Under the pieces are notes generated by a model. The model was given only the letters and a program-made list of their open reading frames with translations, was not told the DNA's origin and did not search any database. The position numbers and the translations under genes were made by a program. Below, piece after piece: positions 49,993-62,012 of a DNA stretch of 64,000 nucleotides. Origin of the DNA: Acanthopleura granulata (taxonomy: Eukaryota > Mollusca > Polyplacophora > Chitonida > Chitonidae); contig JABBOT010000027.1 in NCBI GenBank assembly GCA_016165875.1, forward strand, positions 1,837,939-1,901,938, written 5' to 3'. Positions within the stretch are counted from its first letter, which is position 1. Every line of letters begins with the position of its first letter.

Positions 49993-52900
49993 TATATATC
50001 TGTGTGTGTGTCCTTTGTTATATCAGCTTGTATCTATTTTAAGGCTAAAAATAAATGAACACACTTGCTGTTGCATGTGGTTGATGCACTATCAAATTGT
50101 ATAATATACAGGACCCTGATAGGATAGATAGGATCTGTAATTAAAAATGTACATGTTATGGAAACTAATGAGGTTATATAGTATACATGTACATTTACTT
50201 ATTACACTGTCTTGGGACATATTTTTAGAAACGACCTGTATGCTAAATTCAAGAGAGGAAAACAAAATGCTTTCAGTTGTAGGGACATAACATGTACATA
50301 GCATTGTACAGTTTATAAGTAAATCTGAAATCTTGTTCATTGTGCCTCGCTTATCTTTCACACTACAGGTGCATGTATGTAGTGACAACTCTTTGTTTTT
50401 GCTCTTTTCAGACGACGAACGACACCTACATGGATAACGATTGGTTGAACAGCTTGTTTGAAGACCCTGTGTTGAATGACAAGATGATCACAGAAGCCGT
50501 ACAACCACCACGGATCCAATCAGAACATAGTTACTCCATGCACAACGACAACATCTCATCTTTGGAACTGCCCAAGCTGGAAGACTTTGCAGATGGTAAC
50601 CATGGTTATGCTTGCTCTTTACAGCTGATGGTTGCTTTTGTTTGTGGTACTAAAGTACTATGTTTAAATTCTCCTTTTACACCCTGATGTTATAGATGGT
50701 TGAACAATGCCACGCAGCATGTTCTTGTAAAATGGTCACGACCTTGGTAGTTTCTAATCTTGCACCTGTGTATTATCAAGGGAAAATTGATTTTCTTTGA
50801 GTTTGGTAGGGGTTGCAAAGGTTGTCTTCTGGAATGAAAGCAGACTTCTGATATTTTGAAATGCAGTCAATTAATCTTGATCTATTGGATATGCCACCTC
50901 CTGGAAAGTGGCAAGTTTTTTATACTTCGAAGATTTATCTAAATTGATAATTGTGCTGTTGATAAATTTCAGACTGTTCAAGTTGAACACTGAGATAAGG
51001 GGTAAAAATACAAGTTTGTAATTGAGGTCTCTTTGATTGCCTTTGATATATTGTTTCCACTTAGACTTAGCTGATTGGTGTGTGCAGAGCTTGGCAGAGT
51101 AGTTAAGACAAATGGGCATTGGTACATAGAGGACCTTAGTGATTCATATGTGTTTGATTTGAGACTTGTGCATGAGAGACTTTGGTCCTGCTGATAAGGT
51201 TACAACATGTAGCCAGGTCATGGGTTATCAGTGTGAATCATAACTAAGTATACACATTAATACCTTTCGTAGGGGCTTTGTGGGCTGGGTTTTATATCCC
51301 GAATTCTTAAGTAATGAACCGTTGTCTTCTGTCAGAAGAGCCTATGAGGACGTTATTTATTTCCTCTCTTTCACTTCACCGAGCCAGATTATTCCCCCTG
51401 GGCATAGCATTTCAGTACGCCCAGTTGTTGATGCGTAAAGCTACCGTTGCTGGAGGTTGTTCCGGGTTCAGACTTGGGGAAGTTGTCAGCGCTGCCCGGG
51501 TGGTACAGAATTTTTTGTGTGTACTAGCCTGTGACCAAGGTGCCTGTCCATGGTTGTTGATGGGCTGGCCACTGAACCATGCCGACAGGACAGGGTGCCC
51601 TGCTCAGTTCAGACTGTCTGTCACGCCCGGGTGACCATGATACCCCGGCAGGTACCTTCAGGCAGGTACCTTCAGCCCGTGCCAGCACCCTCATTGTTTC
51701 AAGGCTCTGGAGATGTTATCACTGCTAGGAAGTAACAGGGCACTACAGAATTGTTCTGTCAAATCTTCCGATCTTAGCTTTTCACAGACAAACATGTCCT
51801 CTGTAAAGGACCCTGAGGTTTGGACTAGTGCCATCTTGTTATATTCTGCACCAGTAGACCTCAAGCATACAAACATATACATACACTTAACAACATAGAT
51901 AGCTAAGATGATCAAGTTGCCTACAAACAGATCTTTGATCATAAAGTCTCTGTGCCATTTAACCTGGCATGCTTTATTTCATGTGCTTGCATTTCCATGG
52001 GGATTGGTTGAATGCGTTTAAACTTTCGAGGAAGGTTGGCACATCTGCTTATTGACTTTATCACGCTGTAACAAATACTGCGATATATGCTGCCATCTGT
52101 TGTTCAGGACCTTTTATCCCAGAGGATGTGAAATTGATTGTTAGTAGTTTGGAGGTTTTCAGTGGGTACAGGGTGTGGGCTGTAGTGGGGCTAAGCCAGC
52201 TGTGGCAGACTGATCCAGTCCCCCACATAATCAATCCTTCCCAGTCGAGACTGTGGACACACCTGGTGACATACTGATGATCTATCACTCTTGATGTATT
52301 GACCATTATTGATCAGCCATTGAAAGATCCTCCTACAGGAAAGCTGGCTGTTCATTCGAAATAAATCCATGAACTGATGTTGATATTAAAACAAAATGAT
52401 AGCTAAAAACCTCACAGATCCCAAAAAAACAGCTTCTTCTTTAAATCCCAGGTGTGAAGTGAATTGCCTCCAAAATTGGGCTGTAAATATGTCTGATGAA
52501 AGAAATATGTTAAGTACGAATTGGTGCCTATTTTGTTTCTGTCTCCTGCTTCTCACTTCGTAAGAAAATGTCTTGTACACTTGTGTTGAACAACTATTAC
52601 GCTACATGTCCATGCATGCAGACTTGTGATTATATTAAAATATCAGACCTGACATCACACCAACAAGTGTGTCCTCTTCAACACAGGCCCCCCTTTTCTA
52701 GTGAATGGCTCAAATTAATAGATATAATATCATACATTTCACCCACAAACCGACAGAGCAATTTAGAGAGCTGCTTGTGCCAGCTAAAAATACACTCCAC
52801 AGGAGTTCTGTCTCTAAATCTTCTGTGACTTCTGTGTTATTGCAGATATGGAAACAGAATTTTTCGGAAGGACCAGCCCTTTAGATCTGAGCCAGAAAGC

Positions 52901-55900
52901 TGCATGTTCCCCCGATCTGATCATCAAACAGGAACCAAACACAGAAGAATACGTCTTGTGTTCTGCCGCCACCACTGCCACTCCTGTTAGCACCGAACAC
53001 AAACTCCCAACTATCGTCTTGGCAACTGCTGCTAACTCCCTCCCGAATCCCAAATCTGAGCATGTGATGCTTTTAAAGACCGCAAAGACTGAACCAGGAG
53101 ACTTGGATCAATCCTCATCTGATTCAGGTAACATGCAGTTGCTGTTTATACAAATCTGACATGGCTATTAGGTTATTGCCTTAATAATAAAAAGAATGAC
53201 AATAAATAAGCAGACTGGACTGTATGTATTCCATGGCTTTTATGCATAGGATTGACAATAAATAAGCAGACTGGACTGTATGTATTCCATGGCTTTTATA
53301 CATAGGATTGACAATAAATAAGCAGACTGGACTGTATGTATTCCCTGGATTTTACACTCAAGATTGTGAACTTGTTTAAATTTAAATGGTAAATAGCATA
53401 CACGTGTACATTGCCTAACACCTGCAGGACCTGGCAAAATGTGCCACAAGGGCAAAACTTTATGTCTGTTTCGGTAGTTTTCGCCAAAAGCATCCTTGTA
53501 TTGCGTCATTCCACGTTGCGGCATAGACTGCATCTTGGTTTCTGCATGCTGTCACGTGGCTAACAACCCATGTTCATGTTGTGTTGGTTTTGTGCTTCAG
53601 GTTACGACATGCTTCCCCCCACGCCCCCCAGCAGTGCCAGCAGTGACAGCGAGGGCAGCCTCAGCCCCCAGAGGTCGGCCCCCTCCAGTCCCATCCGGGA
53701 GAGCCCCTCCAAACATCATCCCATCTCTAAGGCATTCTCACAACCACTCTTCACTAGCCCAGTAAGTTAGGCACTCATACTATTCACCTGTTTGCAAATT
53801 AAAACCATTTTTAATATTTGGTCAGTGTTTAACTAGTAGTGTGTTTTAATAATATTAAATATTGTAGTAATAATAACACAATATATAATATTCAGATGGA
53901 GAATGAAATGGATAAGTGGCAGTTGTGATGTCAGCATGTGGTTGTGAAGCTCAGCGTATTTTAAAATTACAAAACAAAATTAAAGAGATGGCTGCCACAT
54001 TCTGTTGATGTTGATTCACCCAGTTGACATGCCCTCTTCATTAGCCCAGTAGGCTATTCTTACATTCCTGTACCGATAAGAAAACCTAAAAAAATTCTGA
54101 AATTGTTAGTTCAATGATAAGAAAAAGTAGTGTGTGTTAATAATAAATTTGTTAAATAATAAACTGAGCACAGACTGACATCAGTAACTGACTCTGGTAC
54201 TATTCAAATAGCGCGCATTATGAAGAGGCGAAGGTGCTAGTTACACTTTACTAGATGTGATGGTAATGACTGAAGCAATCTGGACTAGTTAGCCCAGTGA
54301 CAACGCTGCTGAAGTACATCCTGTGTTGACATGGTGAGGCAGAGGAAGACAGCCGGGATACGAGATCATTTATCAGAGTATTTACACCCTTAAGGAACTG
54401 GAGATGAGTTCACTAGTGTAATTTAATGAGCTAGGCCAGGGAAGTTAGAAATCTTATCTGACACTCGATCCACCTCGAGCAATGGCAAGATGAACAGACA
54501 TTCGAAACATCTGTTACTTGGCAGCAAAGAATGCTGAACAAGGGGTTGACTGATTGAATCATTTAGACTGAGATTCTGTCAGTGAGAGTTACCTCTAATT
54601 ACAATCAGCATACTAGACAGCATGGTGATATGATGTATAAAATGACATACCTCAAATTGAGCAGATTTTGCAATGTGTTTTGTGTAAAAGGAGGGATGTC
54701 AGTGCACAGCTAGCAGTGATACGTAAGAAGTTCTTTATTTCTTTAATCTGTGTTTTGCTCTCCATGTACATGATTATGATTTTATCTTTGCCCTTGAGCT
54801 ATAGCAGTTGCACTATTTTTGTTTCATTTGTCATGCATTTTTCTGTCACAGATTCCGACATCAGGTGTTCTAATATTATCAGAAGAAGAAAAGAGAACAT
54901 TAATAACAGAAGGATATCCCATTCCAAACAAATTACCACTCACTAAACAGGAGGAAAAAAATCTGAAGAAAATAAGAAGAAAGATAAAAAATAAGGTATG
55001 TAATGAAGACATCACTTGTTGGGTTTGTTTTATCCCAGAGTACGAACATGTGAAGTTGTTCTGACATCACAAGGTCTTTCTGAAGTTCGAAGGCTGGTTG
55101 ATTTACAGATTACAAGCGTTACTTTTACAAGTACAACTCACTGCGAAAAGAATTTCATTGCCAATCTTAATCAAGCATGTTTTCTTCTTAATTTAATCAG
55201 ATCTCTGCTCAAGAAAGTCGGAGGAAGAAGAAAGAATATTTAGAAACATTAGAAAAAAGGTGAGTACTTGTGAACTCCACAAAGAGTTTTATACGGGATA
55301 TGAAATCTGCAGTCAAAGAAAATATTTATATATGTATTTGCATGGAAATAATAGGCTAAAACACCTTATTTTACAATTCATTATTATGATTATCTCCAGA
55401 TTCAGAGGAAGCCTTTGTATATTTCAGAGTTGAATCTTACACCCAAGAAAACAGTGATTTGAAGCGAAAAGTGGACAGCCTAGAGAACAACAATAGGTAA
55501 GTAGGCTGCTGACACAGTAGTTGGGTTTTATTGGCTGTAGATTAGCCAGTGACAGAGATGGCAGTTTAATTGGCGAATGTCTTAAGTTTCTTCACCCATT
55601 CACATCTTACTGTGCTCCATTTGCAGTGAAAATTGGATGGTGTAATTAGGTGAAAAATTGTCGCATTATATATATGTGAAGATCTTTTTTTTTATTTCAT
55701 TGTTTAATTCTGCACTCAAGCATTTTTGTGCTTATGTGATGGCTGTCAGGTTTAATGAATGGCGAAGTGTAGAGTGTCCAAGGTAAACCGCTAACCATTG
55801 CCAAGTACCTGACAAACCGCCTGACTTAAAGCTGCAGCCATACCAAGCTGGCTTTGAACTGTGACCTCATTGGCAGTCGCAGCAGGCTTTATCCATGTGA

Positions 55901-58847
55901 GAAAGAGATGATCACGTGAATGTCTTTGCTCTAGGATCACAATGTGTGCATGATATGCATAATATGGTACATCTTGTGCATACATTTCTGTTCGTTCTTG
56001 TTCTTGTCAGATCCCTGCTAAGTCAGTTACAGAAGCTGCAATCATTGGTTGGGAAGATTGCCCGTCCATCGTCGTCAACGACACAAACAGGAACAGTACT
56101 TATGGTGAGCGGTGTTCGAAAGCTAAAGGACTCCTGATCATATATGTGGCACAGACCGCAACTTAGGTCACATTTTAATACTGTAAATTATGAATGTATG
56201 GAACTGTAAAATGTATCCTTGTTCAGTATTACATCTCTACACAGGACCAGAAAGAAACAAGGGACTTGATGTAGAGACAGCAGTGGATGAAGTAGTTGTA
56301 ATAGCACCATCTGTAGAGGGACTTGGCTGTTATCCTCCCAGACCTGTAGTAAGGCGTTGACAGGTAGCCTAATGAATTAGACGTTGTGTGCCACCAATAC
56401 AACATCTTAACAGAGGTCCCAAATCCATGGGTATTTGGGTGTCTATATTCAGATGTTGCCTAGCCTTCAAAATCTCTATGTTCCTCAGTCAGCAGTCGCA
56501 CAGTGCAGTGTGCATGTGTTTCAACCACTGCATATGTGATACCCTAGAATGATCATTGCTGATTGAGAAACACACAGATTTTAAAGGCTAGGAAGGGTTT
56601 AAATGAAGACAGGAAAACGCCCATGGATTTGGGAATGGACCTCTGTTAGACCTTGTGTTAGCAGCATACAACATTTAATTTATTAGGCTAATTGGCAGGT
56701 TGGCTTTGTAGTACAAGGTGCTGGCATTATGTTCTTTAATTTATGTATTGTTACATGCACTTCAAAAGTTTGAAATATGTTAAGGACCTGATTCTTTAAA
56801 GCCAGTTATGATATCAGTCAACATTTAAATCTTCAGTATTTTGCATATTAAACTTTAGTCCCACGAAGTTCAAATTAGGATACATTTTTCATAAAATATC
56901 TCCTGCGACTTGTTGCTAACACCATGGTTTCAAAAATTAGCAGTTCAAATCAGATTTCAAATTTTAACTGAAGTTAATTGGCCTTGTGGAATTGGCCCCA
57001 GATTCCATGATGAAAGGTGAATTAAGTGAGGGACTTAACAACCAGCAGCTCAAATCATAATGCAACACAGCAATAATGAAGTGACATCCTTGTCGGAGAA
57101 AATTGAACAGCGTCATATACCTGGGTGGTGCTGAACTCGTCTATTATCAGGAGTGTTCTATGCTGCTTTACTGGTAGTAATAAAGGGAATCCCCTTGAGA
57201 CACTGAACTAATCTTATAGCAAGGTGCATCTGTCTGTTCAGAAGATTCATTGACAGACGTGACTTTGGTGTTGTGAACAAATGGACACCAATCATATCAA
57301 AAGGGAATGTACATTAAAAGGAAAAATTTAGAAGATTTGGTTAAAAAGTTCTGTGTAAATGGTTGACAGTGTGCATTCTTATGAACCTTGTATGACCAGA
57401 CAAAGAATTGCTAGACATTTTACTTGTACCTATCTCACAACAGTACCAAATTATTAGTTCATAGTGAAATCAGTATGTAACCCACTCTCAGACTTTTGGT
57501 CCTTTCAGTGTAGCTTATGTTCAGCGTCATATATTGATTTCTTTATGAACTAATTAGGTACTGTTGTGACATAGGTACATGTAAAATGTCTAGCAGTTCT
57601 TTGTCTGGTCATACTTATATAGCTGTTGTGCTGGGTGTTGTGACTAACTGTCCGGGGGAAGTGGGTACATGTAGACGTGGCTCTCTGTCGTAACGCCTTG
57701 TGTGTTCCAACCCACAGGTGATGGTGCTCTGTTTCGCCATCTTTGTGGGTGGCTGGGCACCTCTATCTATGAACATCGGCTACAGCAGCCTCAACTCGGC
57801 TGGCATCTCTCCGCTCTTCACTAACCCTAAGCCTGTCCACCCGGCACCCAGCATGGGGCCACAACCCCAGAACGTACGCGTCATGGAGTCCTACTCTACT
57901 CCTACCAGTAAGTACACAGACACAGACAGCCCTAGGTGGGAGGAGATGAAGTATGTGGGTGGGGTGGGGGGAGTGATGAGGGTACACACTGGCTGACAGG
58001 GTTGAAAGGTCAAACCCATGGTATTGTACAATCTGGTACTAACCCTTTATTAATTTGTGTAAATTATTTCTTGTCATATATGTTTATAGCACAGCTCATT
58101 GCCTTTTTGGTGTATTTTTCTCCCCACCTCACTTTTTTGGCCCAAGTTTTATCTTCAATGTGACAAAGAAGGAAATAGCTAAACATTAGCCTGAAGACAT
58201 AAAAAAAAACAACAACAGGGAGACAAACCTATAAAATGCACAAGATTTGGTAGGTGGATTTGTGAGCTGAGGGAGTAGTACATGTAGATTGATATTGGCA
58301 GAGCTGTGTGTGGAATGGCCCAACTGTAACTGTGCACTAGTACACCCGTAGCTACCATGGTGGTGGCGAAGTTCTCAATTTCTGGTTGTGGGAGCTTAAG
58401 GTGGGTTCTAAAATGAAAACCAACTCCTGAAAAAGAGTCAGTTTAGTTTCATTCCCAATTCATGATAAAATGGACATATCTTGAGTGTGAGGACGCTGCT
58501 TAATTGTGTAACATGTTTTCGTTGTAGAGAAATCGCGTGTCTTGCTCTCCCTGAAGGAGGACCTGGAGGATTTATATGGACCGCGTCTTCCCGATTCGGG
58601 CTGGCGACTAGAGCACGAGCACAAGGGCAACCAGCCCCCTGTGTTGGAGCCCCTGAAGAGGGAGAGCGAGGAAAGCAGTGCGGTTGCAGTGCCCGTCATC
58701 ACTCGGGGCGGTCACCATGGCGACAATAACCAGACTGAACAACTGCAAGAGATGCAGGCGCTGATGCACCCGGACATCTCGGCTTCGGCGCACTTCCTGT
58801 CAGCTGACCATCTCCTCAATGCCACGGCGGTCAACGAGTCGGCATAA
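44470..58847 (+). CDS. CREB3L1/CREB3L2-type (OASIS/BBF2H7) ER-membrane bZIP transcription factor, complete
   Basis: This encodes an ER-anchored transcription factor that is cut by Golgi proteases so its N-terminal half enters the nucleus; in vertebrates the family controls secretory and extracellular-matrix genes. Ten coding exons join in one frame: 44470-44565, 50412-50595, 52846-53127, 53601-53761, 54852-54995, 55201-55259, 55428-55496, 56011-56104, 57718-57907, 58528-58847, giving 532 codons plus TAA. The start is firm: a good ATG context (GACCATGG) follows an in-frame TAA at 44461-44463. Order: acidic N-terminus with SEHSYS; possible SUMO sites IKQE (120-123) and AKTE (173-176); Pro/Ser-rich [16 protein letters not shown]; a conserved region from [10 protein letters not shown] to LPLTKQEE; basic region with N288 and R296; zipper residues 306, 313, 320, 327, 334, 341; membrane helix about 360-379; RVLL at 430-433; luminal sequons at 494, 524 and 529. 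Human CREB3L1 and CREB3L2 are about 520 residues. It is probably the invertebrate co-orthologue of both, so I give no symbol. Confidence 0.94.
46190..46455 (-). repeat. tRNA-related SINE, second type, minus orientation
   Basis: On the minus strand it runs from the right edge through GTTTCCCCCAACCG to a tail ending GAATGAAATAAATAAATA. The layout resembles the copy at 9395-9675. The head is degenerate. Confidence 0.55.
49046..49226. mobile_element. MITE-like element with GGGRCCA...TTTCA inverted ends
   Basis: About 180 bp. The left end reads AGGGACCATTTTCATCAAAA and the reverse complement of the right end reads TGGGGCCACTTTCACCGCAG. Internal blocks such as ACGATAATTGTGACG and TTACGACAA show further inverted similarity. 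No coding capacity. Same end type as 4762-4871. Confidence 0.5.
49480..49735 (-). repeat. Degenerate minisatellite, about 30-bp unit
   Basis: Repeated blocks of TTCCTTTGAGGCTCTGT type (TTCCTTGAGGCTGTGT, TACTTTGAAGCTCTGT, TTCCCTTGAGGCTCTGT). Because the unit lacks stops on the minus strand it leaves an 88-codon Asn/Gln/Lys-rich frame, which I do not accept as a gene. Confidence 0.55.
49943..50013 (+). repeat. TG/TA dinucleotide microsatellite
   Basis: Alternating TG then TA runs with a second TG block (TATATATATATATATATC, then TGTGTGTGTG). Alternating purine-pyrimidine sequence, likely length-variable. Confidence 0.85.
50596..52845 (+). other. Intron 2 of the CREB3L-type gene
   Basis: 2.25 kb between GATG|GTAACC and TTGCAG|ATATGG. 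The GC content rises around 51410-51700, which includes GGGTTCAGACTTGGGG (B-box-like) and a 15-bp direct duplication, GGCAGGTACCTTCAG, at 51648-51676. It may be part of a decayed SINE, but no tail is visible. No gene is seen. Confidence 0.55.
53194..53350 (+). repeat. Three-copy tandem repeat, 56-bp unit (intron 3 of the CREB3L-type gene)
   Basis: The unit runs GACAATAAATAAGCAGACTG, GACTGTATGTATTCCATGG, CTTTTATGCATAGGATT, starting near 53198, 53254 and 53310. The copies are nearly identical until the third decays near its end, so the expansion is recent. Confidence 0.9.
53762..54851 (+). other. Intron 4 of the CREB3L-type gene, no further feature seen
   Basis: 1.09 kb of AT-rich intron between CCA|GTAAGT and GTCACAG|ATTCCG. 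I recognise no repeat or RNA gene in it. Confidence 0.6.
54852..55496 (+). CDS. CREB3L-type exons 5-7: basic region and start of leucine zipper
   Basis: Three small exons (144, 59 and 69 nt) encode [10 protein letters not shown], then [19 protein letters not shown], then the zipper part [15 protein letters not shown]. An intron falls exactly inside the DNA-contact helix, between Lys289 and Ile290. The N-x7-R signature (N288, R296) is thus split across exons 5 and 6. Skipping the 59-nt exon would break the frame and remove the DNA-binding helix. Confidence 0.93.
55780..55910 (-). repeat. SINE head fragment, minus orientation (intron 7 of the CREB3L-type gene)
   Basis: On the minus strand, CACAGTTCAAAGCCAGCTTG resembles the B-box and linker of the SINE family (GTGAGTTCAAGTCCAGCTCA at about 60700). 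The conserved tail is missing, so it is a truncated or decayed copy. Confidence 0.4.
56365..56692. mobile_element. Palindromic (foldback) MITE, about 330 bp (intron 8 of the CREB3L-type gene)
   Basis: The left arm from AGCCTAATGAATTAGACGTT and the reverse complement of the right arm from AGCCTAATAAATTAAATGTT match over most of their length. Shared internal blocks are TAACAGAGGTCC, CCCAAATCCATGGG, TAGCCTT and AAAATCT. The arms, about 140 bp each, meet at a short centre near 56510. No coding capacity. Confidence 0.8.
57390..57616. mobile_element. Palindromic MITE, about 226 bp, with possible TA duplication (intron 8 of the CREB3L-type gene)
   Basis: The left arm TATGACCAGACAAAGAATTG and the reverse complement of the right arm TATGACCAGACAAAGAACTG are almost identical. 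They continue with CTAGACATTTTAC, TGTACCTAT and CACAACAGTACC in both arms, about 95 bp each. The outermost bases are TA at both ends, so a TA target duplication is possible. The right edge is about 100 bases before the exon 9 acceptor. Confidence 0.85.
57718..58847 (+). CDS. CREB3L-type exons 9-10: membrane helix, site-1 protease motif and luminal tail
   Basis: Exon 9 begins within the membrane helix (TGTVLM is encoded upstream; [16 protein letters not shown] here). Exon 10 opens with [22 protein letters not shown] fits the RxxL site-1 protease (S1P) pattern; it lies about 50 residues after the helix, as expected for a luminal cut. Three N-glycosylation sequons (NQT, NAT, NES) near the C-terminus fit a luminal location. 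The protein ends NATAVNESA, then TAA. Confidence 0.92.
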
Positions 58848-59668
58848 GCTCCAAGCAAACAGACAGAATGTTATCAAATGTTCGTGGGTATGTAGATGCA
58901 TAGTTTGGGAAAAAAAAAAAAAAAACAACACACTGGTTTATGGGCATTTTATGTTCCATATGTCGTGCTTGGAGAAGCCATGTTATGTGTTGGTACAGAT
59001 TCGTCTGTACGCTGCTACATGGACTTTGGTTAAGCTCCGTTCTACTCTCATGTTGAGATTGACTATGATAATACATGTATGTGATACTGTTAATCTATAT
59101 ATCCAGTTATAGAAATATATCAGAGATGTATACTGTGGGTGCTCAAGTTGATACAGTGGGCCATGCACTTGTACTGTCGAGGGTTCAGACAGCTTGTCAT
59201 AGTCATTCTATCATCATTTCAATCAAGCATTTGCATCACAGATCAGCCAGTGGACCTGTTTTATCTTCAGATTTCTAATTTATCTCCGACATGACTAATG
59301 ATGCAAGATTAGCTTACTTGTTGAAGTCATGATGTATCATCTTGGTATCACTGTTTACATGTGAAAGTCTCTTGTAAGGCATGGCTGTAAGAGAGAAGTT
59401 TGCCATGAAGACAGGACTTGATAGAGTCTGTATTTTGTGCTAAATTAACCCATCACTCCCTTACATATATACTTGCGTTGGGCTTGTACATATATATATT
59501 TATGCGCTTATACAAATTTATTTGTTATATTTGTGGGCAAGTTACGGTAGCCTGTGAACTCGGTTAACTTTGCAAGTTGGATTTCTGCCGGCTGTGGGCC
59601 AGACACGCAGACATTAGCTGGCCATGGTTTTGTAGATAAACATATTGTGCCTTATAAACACCACATGA

Positions 59669-59674
59669 AATAAA
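59669..59674 (+). terminator. Candidate polyadenylation signal of the CREB3L-type gene
   Basis: AATAAA lies about 820 nt after the stop codon, followed by a T-rich stretch (TTTTTGTTGG). This predicts a 3' UTR of roughly 58848-59695. The run of 15 A at about 58910-58925 is internal to it. Unconfirmed. Confidence 0.45.
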
Positions 59675-60644
59675 TGAATTTTTGTTGGAATATAGATTAT
59701 TAATGCTTTACAAAAAATGAACATTTATTATTAAATATATACTTAACAGATTTTATCATTTTATCAATCCCAGAAGAAAAAAAATGTTTGAAATATGGTG
59801 AAGTAGCATTAGTATAAAATGCTATTCAAAACTAGTCACAACTTTTATTCAGTTTATCTAAAATGTCTGTTGACTTTCAATATTAGGAAAGTTGGGCATG
59901 GGATCTTGTAAAGGACTAGGTACCTTGTTTATGTATATTTAGTATTTAAAAGGACAAGAAACATAGACCCAAATTTTGTTCTACATTTAGTTTGCGCCAA
60001 TCTGTGGTCATGACATCGTACTGTCCTCATGCTGTCGCATCATGACATTTAACACACCCAGATATGGTGAAAAGACAAATTAAATCATATTTTTAAAGAC
60101 GTTTCTTGTTTGTTTCTGATTCGTTGAGATATTCAACAGTACACAAGCACAGTAATTTTTAATACCTGCAATTTCTTTCAGATTTTGGTGAAAATTAGCC
60201 AGTTAGTTGTTTTCGAGTCGTGCATCAGTCCACTGTACTGTACGCCGTGCTGAAGGGCATGATACCTAAGATAGACAAAAGCACATGGCCTTTTATGCCA
60301 ACTGACAGCCCTTTCTTTGAAGTTTTCAACTTGAAACTACAAGTATGATTGGGTTTATGGGAGGTCATTTGTGTTGCCAAGACAGTCACTGGCATAAAAA
60401 GCACCAAATATAACTAATTATTTTTGACTGCCGAGGGTTATTATGCTTTATCATAGCAAAGCCGGTTGGCTTGTCCTGCAGGGAGGAAATCACAGTTCTG
60501 CACAAGCTGCTATTTCGTTAGTATTGCCAGTGTGAAGTTGGTCTATTCAGTTGGTGACTATATTGCTGTCTCCAGGTTACAGAACCCCATAGGTCCACTC
60601 TCCCAGAGGCTGATCAAAGTAGGAGCTTAACCTAGGTTAGCGTG

Positions 60645-60860
60645 ACAATGCAGCGTAATGACGCAGGTGCCTTTCACCAATGCAGTTGCTGTGAGTTCAA
60701 GTCCAGCTCATGCTGGCTTCCTCTCCAACCATATATGGGAAAGTTTACCAGCAACCTTCAGATGGTTGTCTCCCCCGTGCTGTGCCTGGTTTCCTCCCAT
60801 CATATTCGTGAAACGTTCTTGAGAATGGCATAAAACACGAATCAAATAAATGAATACATG
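60645..60860 (+). repeat. tRNA-related SINE, near full length
   Basis: Head AGCGTAATGACGCAGGTGCC and GTGAGTTCAAGTCCAGC (B-box-like), body ATATGGGAAAGTTTACCAGC, TGGTTTCCTCCCATCATA, tail TTCTTGAGAATGGCATAAAA and AATCAAATAAATGAATA. Same order as the 11570 and 26640 copies. Confidence 0.75.
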
Positions 60861-62012
60861 TATGCAATTGCCTTAGGCACATGGAATAGACTGCTGAGTG
60901 CATTAAGCTGTGTGGAGTCACTTAAAATGCAGTTATCATTCATATTAACATTAAAATTTAATATCTTGTATTAACATAAATTTACAATTCATTTAAGATT
61001 CTTAACACTCGAATGTGCATGGTGAACTAAATTTCACAGGCGTAAGTTTGACATTACTTATATGCTTGTGTAATGCGTACATGGTCCTCAGTGAATGCTT
61101 AACTGCTCAAATGGCCACACAAACATTGATGATCACTGATATTCATCAAGGTCTCACACACACTTAGAGATGGTGACTCTACAAATTCCTTGTCCAAGGC
61201 CAGGGTTGAACACTGCCTTGCATTATCACCCTAATGCAAACGCAGAGGAGCTACATCGGTGTCCAGACCTCTGTGAGCAAGCAAGGGGAAGTAATAAAGA
61301 TTGACAATGTCTGAATTACTTTCCCATAAATTGTTTAAAAAATTAATCTATTAACATGACTGTGATACATTTCAGAAGAGAATATGTAAACAAACGTTAC
61401 TTTTGCTACACCGGAACACATTGCATCACTCACCACTCATGTATAACTTATGTATGAAGCTGCAGTTTCAAATGCAAAACTTCATCCCAGCATACCAGCG
61501 TTGCTTGATGTCACATCTGCCCGATCCAACATTATACCAGGAATATTATCATGACACACCAGGAAAATTTTATGAATACTTTCACAATTTTTTTTTTGAA
61601 GGTGTGTTCAGTTGTATGAGGAAAATAGTGTTAGTCATGGTAAATTTCTTTGAACCAAGGTGCCTTGTTCCATAGGATTGCCTTCAATTCATTTTAATAT
61701 TTCTACCCAGTTTCTGTTCTTTCTGAGTTGCACTTGAAGCAATGACACATTATGGCTTGGTTGGCCTACAGGTTTTCAAGGACCTATCGGGTTTCGGACC
61801 TGTCAGTTTATAGGGACAGCTTGACAGCTGTCATTACAACAGTTAGATGTAATAAATAAGAGGTTAATTGCTGTAAACAGTATCATTAGTGTATCAATCT
61901 TTAAATACAATAGTAGAACTAGAGTTCTCATCCCAGCATATTTCAACTTCAGATGACCATCTTGGCATGACATTGAAGATGCATGTGGAGTTGACAAAAA
62001 ATACTGATAGAT

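Larger units (their letters stand above)
44566..50411 (+). other. Intron 1 of the CREB3L-type gene (5.8 kb)
   Basis: A long first intron between TCCTG|GTAAGT and TTTTCAG|ACGACG. It holds a minus-strand SINE, a GT run at 46707-46722, a TIR element, a degenerate minisatellite and a TG/TA run, listed separately. Elsewhere I see only short frames without domains. First introns of this length often hold enhancers, but none can be pointed to here. Confidence 0.65.
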
